Source of the DNA: Pseudovirgaria hyperparasitica
Lineage: Eukaryota; Ascomycota; Dothideomycetes; Acrospermales; Acrospermaceae
DNA: 64,000 bases
Direction: 5' to 3'
NCBI RefSeq assembly: GCF_010093815.1
Contig: NW_022985555.1
Coordinates: 494,186 to 558,185 of the forward strand
The notes under the pieces are model-generated. The model worked only from the letters and a program-made list of their open reading frames with translations, had not been told where the DNA came from and did no database searches. How positions within the stretch are numbered: position 1 is the stretch's first letter; every line of letters begins with the position of its first letter. This document shows, piece after piece, positions 56,308 through 64,000 of the stretch. The position numbers and the translations under genes were made by a program.

Positions 56308-57602
56308 ATGACTGCTGATTATGATTCACATCCTTCTGACCTGGCGGGTCCGGGTGTGAGTACTGACAGCTCCCGTAGATATGGGTAATGCACTGACAAC
56401 AATTCTAGCCTCAGTCGGGAGTGACGATTGACAGTCTCAAGAAAGCAATTCCAAAGCATTGCTTCAAATCATCATATCGACAAGGATTCACTATTCTGTT
56501 TCAAGACCTCTCCACCGCTGCCCTCCTCGCCCTCCTAGCAATCAAATTCATCCCCCTAATCCCATCAACCGCCCTTCGTATCGCTGCCTGGGCTATATAC
56601 GGCCTAACCCAAGGCTTCGTCTTCACTGGCATCTGGGTCATAGCCCACGAGTGCGGCCATTATGCATTCACCCCGTCCAAGCCGCTCAACGACACTCTTG
56701 GCTTCATCCTACACTCCTTCCTGCTAACCCCCTACTTCTCCTGGAAATCCACGCACCGCAGACACCACATATACGCCAACAACATGGCCCTCGACCACAA
56801 CTATGTCCCGCCGCGCGCAGACGAGTACTCTGCCTCCTTCTCCTCCCGCATCGAAGACCTCACCGAAGACGCCCCCCTCGTCACCGCCCTACGCATCCTG
56901 CTCCAACAACTTCTCGGCTTCCCCGCCTATCTGGCCCTCAACATCACCGCCGCCCCATCCTCTCTTCCTGCGAAACCCTCCTCGAGGCCCCTCGAAAACG
57001 GCCACTTTGCCCCCTGGGGCGCGCTCTTCCGCGCCGAGGAGGCGCACCTGATCCTCGCCTCAGACGCCGGACTCATGGCCATGTGCGGCATCCTACACTA
57101 CGCGCGACAGCACGTCGGGATCGCGACTGTATTCGCAGTATACGTCGTGCCGTACCTTTGGACAAACCACTGGATCGTAGCCATCACGTACCTACACCAC
57201 ACCCACACAGATGTACCCAAGTACGAAGCAGACGCATGGAGTTTCGTGCGCGGCGCAACATCGACAGTAGACCGCGATCTCGGCATTGTGGGCCGTGTGT
57301 TCATGCATGGCATCGTGGATTACCACGTGGTGCATCACCTGTTTCCGCGCATCCCTTGCTATCATGCGCGCGAGGCGACGGAGGCGATAGTGCCTGTGCT
57401 TGGCGATGCATATCATAGCGCGAAGACGGAGAACTTTATGGCGTCGTTGTGGCGCACTTTTGTCGGGTGTCAGTATGTCGTGCCGCGAGGGGAGACGGCG
57501 GGGGTGCGGGATGGGAAGCTGTGGTATAAGGGTGGGAGGTGTCCGCCTGTGCAGACTGGTATGGGAACGAAGAGGTGGTTGATCTGGCCTGATGTGCTGT
57601 AG
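56308..57602 (+). CDS. FAD2-like membrane fatty-acid desaturase (Delta12-type or relative)
   Basis: Exons 56308-56355 and 56409-57602, with a 53-nt intron; 413 aa. IDSLKKAIPKHCFKSS is the N-terminal block of Delta12/omega3 desaturases. The three histidine boxes are HECGH (96-100), HRRHH (132-136) and HVVHH (322-326), coordinating the di-iron site. LNDTLGFILHSFLLTPYFSWK lies between boxes 1 and 2, as in oleate desaturases. A hydrophobic core gives four TM helices in the ER. It uses cytochrome b5 electrons to introduce a double bond, but FAD2-like divergents can instead act as acetylenases, epoxygenases or hydroxylases. The loop after box 2 (ANNMALDHNYVPPR) is unlike the usual TGHM-containing one, so neofunctionalisation is possible. 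If this species has another, standard Delta12 gene, this is a paralogue. Confidence 0.93.
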
Positions 57603-59110
57603 GAATTACATACGAGGAATGAAATTGGATATAGAGACCGAGTTTATTTCATGATATATACCCAGATTCGTTATCATTCATTTGAGAACCATTAGTCGTA
57701 CCTCTCAAGAGACAACCAGCTACTTTGACCTTGACCTTTAGGCCACCCTGGTATGCGACAGCTCCTACAGTCAGCAGTGTGGCTCCATAAGGTAGTTTAC
57801 AACTTCCTGTTACACTGACAGCAGATGCGGCTAGAGACGATCAATACGATACATACGAGGCGAAATTTCGAGAAAGGAGCTGCATCACTACGTTCCCCAC
57901 TAGTCGTGGACTATTTCCGCGAGTTCACTCATCCATAAGAATGACTATTTTGAGCTATTTTCACAAAAATCATGAATGCCCTGATGCATTCCGCCGCCTC
58001 GGACTCGATATAAAGTGCCTACCTCAGTCGCCCAGAATGGGTTTTATATTGGACCCATCATGCAACTTTTTTCTAACGGACGTGGATGTATCAGACCATC
58101 TTCAAATGCCACATGCATGAGTGTTGATAACATCGAGTACGATGCGCGGCGACGTGAACAACGTACAAGATGTGCCGTCACAACGCCGTAACGACTGTCG
58201 TGAAAGAGACTTGAGGGATGGATGCCTCTCGGCGTCCTTCTAACACCCAAAGACTCCTATTGAGCCGATGTGAAAGGCGTTAGTAGGTAGTCTATATGGT
58301 ATAGACTTCTATGTCAAAGAGCACGCGACGAATTTTTCATACTGACCGGACAAGTTCTGCTGACCAGAAGAAAGATGTGCACTATGTACTGAGGCATGAT
58401 GGAGAGATACAACGCGCACACTCAAGACAGCCATCAGCGCCCCCCGTCCGACATTCATTCTGTGATGTAAAGTGTTGGAATATGATCGAATACAGTGCAT
58501 TAAACAAAGAGCGCGCCACCAACTGAGTCAATCATGTTCCACGGACGACCAATTCGTAAGAGCTGAATGATTGCTGCATCACGGGTTGGCTTATCCACCA
58601 CTCGCTGCCATATTTGAAGGGATCTTTGAGAAAAGCCTATGCTGCTATGCAGGAAGCATTCTACAATACTGCCGACAAGAGCGAACGGACAGAACTTGCG
58701 TTCGGCGAAATTCTACGAGAACTTGAGACTGGAAGGGATATTATACTGGAGACCATCCCCCTATACCGCGCAACCATCAACACCGCTGTATTCTTTTCGG
58801 AACGCCTCATGGAGTCTCATGGCCTCTTCGCTAGCCAAGCTCTAACAAGGCGGAAATTGACTCTTCAGGCGTTCGCTCTTGACAGGTCAAACGAATAAAT
58901 TGTCGCATCATTTATACATATATATATTCATTCTTCTGACGTTGTTGACGAAATGGTGTCCCTTGACAGTGCAAGACCAACCTTGTGCACCGCATCGCAC
59001 AACGTACATCATGCCTGTCATATACCATACCGAAGCTTCAACCATCATACTGTATTACATACGTTCTGCTGAACGATTCTGTGTGCAAGCAAAACCCGAT
59101 ATCACTGCAT
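57603..59110. other. Intergenic, one possible small gene
   Basis: 1.5 kb. Apart from the candidate at 58647-58898 no feature was recognised. Confidence 0.5.
58647..58898 (+). CDS. Possible small hypothetical protein or remnant
   Basis: 83 codons from ATG 58647 (MQEAFYNTADKSERTEL). The frame stays open upstream to about 58560, with protein-like composition (YLKGSLRKAYAAM), so the 5' end may be missing or spliced. The rest is helical: AFGEILRELETGRDIILETI, then LYRATINTAVFF. It stops 212 bp before the F-box gene. No family recognised. Could be a remnant. Confidence 0.3.
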   Translation: MQEAFYNTADKSERTELAFGEILRELETGRDIILETIPLYRATINTAVFFSERLMESHGLFASQALTRRKLTLQAFALDRSNE

Positions 59111-60136
59111 ATGAAGACGAAGAAAGAAAGTGATTCGTGCCTGCCAAAGACAGGAGAGACTCCGAAGCCACGTAATCCGCGGCTACAGCTGGATGGACTT
59201 CCCACAGAACTCCTCGTCCAGATCTTCCAATATGTTGCGTTCGACGAGTATATGGGCCATCGCGGTCTGTTCGAATTGAGGTGGAAAGAGACTTTACAAG
59301 ACAGAAGTGACGTATGGAAGCAATACATGCGGCGTACCACATCACAAGACCCCAAGTCGCATCCATCCTGGATATATCTACGCGATGTGATGAAAGCACA
59401 CTATTCCACCCGGCTATCAGCCATCGCTGCCAGTCTTCTAGCAGATTCAATGTGCCTGCTAGATCTCAGATACACAATGGACGCTGAGATCAAGACTAGG
59501 AAGCTAAACACCCAGATGAAACAACTGAAAGAGCTGTGTGAGCTCCTGCATATAAACGGGTTGTATCACATGCGGCATCTCGTGCTCCGGCGCGTACGCT
59601 TTGCGATATGCACCCTCAGCCTCGACACAACCACAGCCGTCGACTTCACAGCGACATTTATATTGGACATATCAGACGACGGAAGGCATGCCAAAGTCAC
59701 TGTTGTCCCCGAATTCCACCACCTAGTACAGACATATAAGCACACGAACCATACCATGCGCGCAGAAACAGGGGCGGACCAGGCATCAGAGACGAAGCAA
59801 CTAACGAGCTCGCAATTATCGAAGCTGGAATGGGCGCTGCAGGATGCGCAAGAGCATTTCAGGCGCTGGTGGGAGAGCGACATACAGACACTCTTGCGAA
59901 ACCGGAGCAAAAGGCATTTCGACATGCTTGATAAATCGCTGCGGAACCTTTGGGCGGTTTCGGTGGCGCAGCGACGTGAGTCGTTTGATTTTGATGATGT
60001 GCAGCTCAGGCACGAGTTGAGGGAGAATGGGTTTATGATGCATCAAGGTCTTCCAGAATGTGCGGCTACTGGGCTCCATGGATACAGTAGAGGTCTTGAT
60101 TTCCAGGAGAACAGAATGCTTGTAACCTCTCACTGA
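59111..60136 (+). CDS. F-box protein of unknown client
   Basis: Single exon, 341 aa. The frame opens at 58985, but the ATG at 59111 (MKTKKESDSCLPKTGE) is the better start: charged, and just before the F-box. F-box at about 26-60: LQLDGLPTELLVQIFQYVAF. The rest has no known repeat: DLRYTMDAEIKTRKLN, QLKELCELLHINGLYHMRHL, and a final Arg/Leu-rich helix. Similar overall plan (F-box, then an ~280-residue undefined region) to the paralogue pair at 42509-45237, but sequence similarity beyond the F-box is weak by eye. Probably an SCF adaptor. Confidence 0.75.
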   Translation: MKTKKESDSCLPKTGETPKPRNPRLQLDGLPTELLVQIFQYVAFDEYMGHRGLFELRWKETLQDRSDVWKQYMRRTTSQDPKSHPSWIYLRDVMKAHYSTRLSAIAASLLADSMCLLDLRYTMDAEIKTRKLNTQMKQLKELCELLHINGLYHMRHLVLRRVRFAICTLSLDTTTAVDFTATFILDISDDGRHAKVTVVPEFHHLVQTYKHTNHTMRAETGADQASETKQLTSSQLSKLEWALQDAQEHFRRWWESDIQTLLRNRSKRHFDMLDKSLRNLWAVSVAQRRESFDFDDVQLRHELRENGFMMHQGLPECAATGLHGYSRGLDFQENRMLVTSH

Positions 60137-61067
60137 GTCCGGATACGGCTTTGGTCTTTCTCGCCAATACACGCCAGGGATACTTCCCCTATCCAGGGAT
60201 CAGTGCCAGTCATACGACCCCGAACGTTCAGCAGTGGGTCGGATTTACTTTGAAAATCCACCGCACCACTAGACAGGAACGTAGCCGCGCTGAGAAACAC
60301 CCAGTCATTATCCATACGGCTCCAGCTGTTGTAATCCAGTGTCACCAGTCAATTCAGGTCTGATCATGACGGACTGGACGAAGATCAAGCGTAGTGATGG
60401 TAGCCAGATCAAGATCAGTTCCGTCTGTGTGTATACAGTGATCTCGAAGATGGTACTGCACCTACCAATGGCATGAAGTAGTTCCATTAGGTGCGTCAAA
60501 GACTTGGGGTACGGAAAGCAAGAAAAAGCGAAGGGACTCCCATTGGCGGAGCAGATTGAGAGTGTATCCTGGTACTCCATGGCTCTCCATTGACAGTCTG
60601 GGAGGATATGGGAGATGTTAGCTTGAAGTCCTTCTGAAACATATTTCTGTCAGCTTATGGAGTCCGAGGACCGATCTGGGAGTGTTGTATTATTACATTT
60701 CGCTTCGTGTATCAACATCTATTTGCATACCTTATCTATCTTGCTTTGGTCAAGATCTGATGCTAGGAAAGTGGTCATTGCTATACCCGCCACTTTAAGA
60801 AGGCGAGAAACTCGCATTGAATATGGTGGCCAGTCCCAGCCCAGACTCCATAATAACCAGCGGTTATAAACCGCCGCACGGCGTCCCATCGCCGCATCCG
60901 GGCCCGTTCACAGCGGCCCGGACCCACTATAAAAGACGCTTGTGCCCACGTTCAGGCGCCCAGGGATCTATCTACATTAATACATACACATCACCACCCC
61001 CCGGCCTGCAACCTCTTAAACCACAATCCCCAGCAAACACAACAACACTTGCCCTCGCACGCCGAGC
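60137..61067. other. Intergenic, DUF924 promoter region
   Basis: 931 bp. Apart from the TATA-like site at 60929-60936, nothing recognised. Confidence 0.5.
60929..60936 (+). promoter_or_regulatory. TATA-like box upstream of DUF924 gene
   Basis: TATAAAAG in a GC-rich setting, 132 bp before the start codon at 61068. Spacing fits a TATA promoter with a ~100-nt leader. Confidence 0.5.
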
Positions 61068-61874
61068 ATGGCCACCACCACCCCACTCACCCTCCCACGC
61101 ACCCTCTTCACCCCAACCCTCTACACCAACATCCTAAAGCTATGGTTCCGCGACATCCCACCCACAACACGCGTCGTGCCCCCCGAGACAACGTCCCGCT
61201 GGTTCGGCAAAGGCGCGCCCGAACCCAACGGCAAAACCTTCGACGAAGCATGCACAGACGAATTCGAGCCCGTACTCGAGGCCATCGGGCCCCAGCAATA
61301 CACACTGCCCGCAGCAGCCGTAGCAGCAGATTACAGGGCCGAAGTGGCGAGCAGCGCCGGCATAGCGGCGCCGTTCCTCGCGGATATTCAGAGCGCGGAT
61401 GAGGCGCAGACGAGTGCGAACGCGCTGGGACTGATGCTGTTGCTGGACCAGATGCCGCGGAACATCTTTCGCGATAACCAGGCGGTTGTGTATGGGCATT
61501 ATGACCGGATAGCGCGGGCGGTGCTGCGCGGGGTGCTGGAGGGGAGACCGCGGGTGGATTTGCATGGGAGTTTGCGGCTTGTGCCGTGTCGGCGGATGTG
61601 GTTCTATATGCCGCTGATGCATTCCGAGTATCGCGAGGATCACGATTTGTACTGGAAGATTATGAGCGAGGCGCAGGCGGAGTTGAGGGCTGATGGGGAT
61701 GAGGAGAGTGCCGGGTTCGTGCAGTATAGCTTGGATTTTGAGAAGAAGCATGTGGGGTTGATTGAGAGGTTTGGGCGGTATCCGCATCGGAATGTGCATC
61801 TGGGGAGGGAGATGACGCAGGAGGAGAAGGAGTATCTTGAGGCTGGCGGGGAGAACTTTGGGACAGGGGCGTGA
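61068..61874 (+). CDS. DUF924 family protein
   Basis: Single exon, 268 aa, ATG in GAGCATGGCC. Family blocks: LKLWFRDIP at the N-terminus, RWFGKGAPE, then LGLMLLLDQMPRNIFRDN (the hallmark), YMPLMHSEYREDH, and the C-terminal FGRYPHRNVHLGREMTQEE. The fold is an all-helical TPR-like one, shared with bacteria; biochemical role unknown, with a cytosolic location presumed. The length (about 260) and all blocks are intact. The coding region is strongly GC-biased at third positions compared with neighbours. Confidence 0.9.
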   Translation: MATTTPLTLPRTLFTPTLYTNILKLWFRDIPPTTRVVPPETTSRWFGKGAPEPNGKTFDEACTDEFEPVLEAIGPQQYTLPAAAVAADYRAEVASSAGIAAPFLADIQSADEAQTSANALGLMLLLDQMPRNIFRDNQAVVYGHYDRIARAVLRGVLEGRPRVDLHGSLRLVPCRRMWFYMPLMHSEYREDHDLYWKIMSEAQAELRADGDEESAGFVQYSLDFEKKHVGLIERFGRYPHRNVHLGREMTQEEKEYLEAGGENFGTGA

Positions 61875-61955
61875 GTAGCAGACATGAAAGCGAACACAAT
61901 ACCCAATGTTGTCTAGAGATCTATACTAGAGATGCTAATCCAAAATGCCGCTAGG

Positions 61956-62894
61956 TCATGAATTACAATCCTGTCGCACCTCTCTAACTTCCTGCAGCGC
62001 CTTGATCAAACCCAGGTAATGCGCGATGCCCGCGAAGATGACCATGAAATGGAAGATCTGATGGCTCGCGCCCACAAAGTCGAATGTATAGGGGTACAAC
62101 CGCTCCGGCACCCTGGCAGCATAAGCCGCAGCTCCGAAGATATTGAAAGAGGCCATGGCCAACATCCACTTTAACGCCATGCGGCGCTCCTGGATCTCAA
62201 TCCCATGCAGCATGATTCCATGAGTGACAAAGAACATGGCAGCAAGGCCTAACCCTGTGTACATGCCAGCGCGATAGCTTCGGAAATGCGGCGTGCAGAA
62301 GCGTGGGTGCATCGTGGTGATAATACAGCCAGCAGCGAGCGCTGTCGTCAGCGCCCAGTGGAAGTATCGCAGAGTGGGATCGCAGATGAAACCATAGTAG
62401 ATGGATGGTAGGCTCGCCGTCCACATCAGCAGCACGATCCCCAAGTAGTCCAGTTGATTGCCAAATGATGCGATCGAGGGACTATGGTTCCAGACTATAT
62501 GGCAGCTGGCAGAGCAAGCGAAACATATCGAGACTCCGTGGAAGTAGCCAGTGAACAGCACAAAGTCGATCAGGGACGCATGAGGCGTCTCGAGGTAGAC
62601 GCTGTAGTAGAAGTGGAATGGCAATGCGGCGAATAACACACTGCCAGCGATGTGCGAGATTATGTTAATTGTTTCATTGTGCCAGCGGAAAGAACTTTGG
62701 AAACAATCCAACGTCGAGTCTGCAGTCGGTCTGTAGCCTGAGAGGAGATACTCGTTTTCCTGTTGCCAGCTTGGGATTTCGTGGAAGTGTAAAAGTCGTT
62801 GTTTCGTTTTGAGGGTCGAAAGAGTATCAGGATCGCTCGGCACGCTTTGATATGTGATCTGGGTCTCGGTTTTCATGCTTACTCTCCTTGACAT
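61956..62894 (-). CDS. PAQR/Izh-type 7-TM receptor (hemolysin III superfamily)
   Basis: Single exon, 312 aa; MSRRVSMKTETQ, with a second ATG at codon 7. The cytosolic N-half carries LLHFHEIPSWQQENEYLLSG and YRPT, as in adiponectin-receptor and Izh proteins. HNETINIISHIAG starts TM1; SASCHIVWNHS holds the first zinc His. The last part, HQIFHFMVIFAGIAHYLG, supplies the two other zinc His in TM7. Role by family: zinc and sterol/lipid homeostasis, possibly ceramidase-like. Convergent with DUF924 (81 bp between stops). The family also includes Izh1-4 of yeast. Confidence 0.95.
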   Translation of the reverse strand: MSRRVSMKTETQITYQSVPSDPDTLSTLKTKQRLLHFHEIPSWQQENEYLLSGYRPTADSTLDCFQSSFRWHNETINIISHIAGSVLFAALPFHFYYSVYLETPHASLIDFVLFTGYFHGVSICFACSASCHIVWNHSPSIASFGNQLDYLGIVLLMWTASLPSIYYGFICDPTLRYFHWALTTALAAGCIITTMHPRFCTPHFRSYRAGMYTGLGLAAMFFVTHGIMLHGIEIQERRMALKWMLAMASFNIFGAAAYAARVPERLYPYTFDFVGASHQIFHFMVIFAGIAHYLGLIKALQEVREVRQDCNS

Positions 62895-63616
62895 GCTTCA
62901 GCGGAGGTCTCCCAGCAGGCATTATCAAAGGCCTGTCGGGCGGTTGTTATACGCAGATTTTAGACGCCGAAAGTTGTCAACAAGGCTGCAACGGGAAGTG
63001 GGGGACAAAGACCCGCAGCAGCGCTTGTTTAAGCCGTATGATTGGCTAAATCCATTGATGTATTAGCGTAGCCACTCTTTTGACGACATCCGGTCTATCT
63101 ACATCCTCCTCTGCATTCCATCAGCATATTCTTTCATCAACTTGGAGAGCTTGATGTGTCCGACTCATGAAATCTATAAATACTCGGACCAAATGCTAGC
63201 ATCCGCGTTATCTCGGTGCGATTGTGCCGTGTGCGCGGTTACGTCTCTTCTCATTATCAAATGATAGAACAGCAATGTTGCCTCGCCAGCATATGCTCGA
63301 TGTGTTGATGCAGAGAGCAACTCAAGTCCAAAGCGCTTCGAGCGCTCTCTAAGCGCAAGAAATTCACTGGCCAATACTCACTTGGTTACAGACCTGTACT
63401 GTACTATCCGTACGCGCTTGACGCCTCCAGTGAGACCTGAAACATCCCCTTCCAGCCGTGCCGTTCTAAAAGCCTTCATGGCTGATCGATCATGCAAGTA
63501 GTCTCAAGTACTGTATCCATGGGCGCTTCGACATCCATGTTAAGACCAGGATGTCTGACATTCCCCATCGCACACCCCATGCTTGCTCTATCTATTCCCT
63601 ACCGTGACTCTCACTC
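62895..63616. other. Intergenic, nothing recognised
   Basis: 722 bp between the divergent starts of the PAQR gene and the right-edge gene. No site recognised. Confidence 0.5.
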
Positions 63617-64000
63617 ATGGACTTCAGCGATATAGCGAATGTCACCGTCGGCAACCATACACTCGTTGGATGGGTTGACGGTCCGGACCGGCGTGGGACG
63701 CTGTCAATCTTGATATCATGTCTCACGACACTATTGCTATGCACATGGTCTGCCATGCATCTCAATGTCCCCAAAAGGCATGTGAATGAAGTCTCATACA
63801 TCAAGACCCAAGTGTTCTGGAGTCTGGTGGGGATATTCGGGCCGGAACTTGCAATCTGGTGTGCGTGGAGGCAGTACATGTCGGCAAAGGCATTGCGGGA
63901 TCAGATCAAAGCAGCTCTGCTTAATGTATGTCAGTCACTGTTCAGGACTAAGTATACATTTAGCTAACATTCCCTCAAGTCGGGCAAGCACAGCAGTTAC
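63617..64000 (+). CDS. Fungal membrane protein, 3' end outside window
   Basis: Exon 1 63617-63925 (103 codons), then a 54-nt intron (GTATGT donor, CTAAC branch, CTCAAG acceptor) and exon 2 from 63980 past the window edge. Residues: GWVDGPDRRGTLSILISCLT, TLLLCTWSAMHLNVP, then the second hydrophobic block VFWSLVGIFGPELAIWCAW. This is the N-terminus of a widespread Pezizomycotina multi-spanning protein family (GWVDGPN-RGT opening, LHLNVP motif) without a named function. Only about 110 residues are visible. Confidence 0.8.

Noticed and set aside
56459-57418. 319-codon frame overlapping the desaturase in another frame
   Set aside because: Arg/Pro/His-rich shadow of a GC-rich gene whose three histidine boxes lie in the other frame.

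Overview
The window comes from a filamentous ascomycete (Pezizomycotina; Dothideomycetes is a guess). The signs are short spliceosomal introns of about 43-118 nt with GTRNGT donors and CTRAC-like branch sites, UTR-rich gene spacing, and typical fungal families: HET, Pth11-like receptors, DHA-type MFS pumps, a fungal P450 and conventional kinesin. I placed introns by hand, using donor, branch and acceptor signals together with frame and protein-family continuity. All coding lengths close in frame. I saw no tRNA, rRNA, CRISPR array, retroelement or virus-derived sequence.

Layout. 1-910: 3' part of a degenerate metallopeptidase-like gene cut by the window edge. 2160-9070: a GEN1/Yen1-type Holliday junction resolvase, divergent from a long disordered AT-hook protein. 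10099-14624: a disordered protein of unknown role and a 14-TM MFS pump. 15295-19730: RAD6/UBC2, divergent from conventional kinesin. 20446-23827: an accessory stretch with a HET-domain protein and an F-box/ankyrin protein. 26204-29379: a mucin-like single-pass cell-surface protein with seven 27-residue repeats. 31295-34555: a membrane-anchored SDR, divergent from the mitochondrial Obg GTPase Mtg2. 36281-36785: a non-coding element with long terminal inverted repeats and a very AT-rich core. 38198-40351: a mitochondrial MSS116/CYT-19-like DEAD-box helicase with an RGG tail. 41483-42391: a metallo-beta-lactamase-fold gene interrupted by an in-frame TGA. 42509-45237: a divergent pair of paralogous F-box-like proteins.

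45290-57602 is the most interesting accessory block: a DHA MFS pump, a P450, a Pth11-like 7-TM receptor, a stand-alone adenylating (ANL) enzyme, a 4HBT_3-type thioesterase and a FAD2-like desaturase. No PKS or NRPS is visible. The set can be read as a fatty-acyl modification and export cluster (inference): desaturate, hydroxylate, activate or hydrolyse an acyl chain, then export it. 59111-64000: another F-box protein, a DUF924 protein, a PAQR/Izh receptor, and the start of a fungal membrane protein that runs off the right edge.
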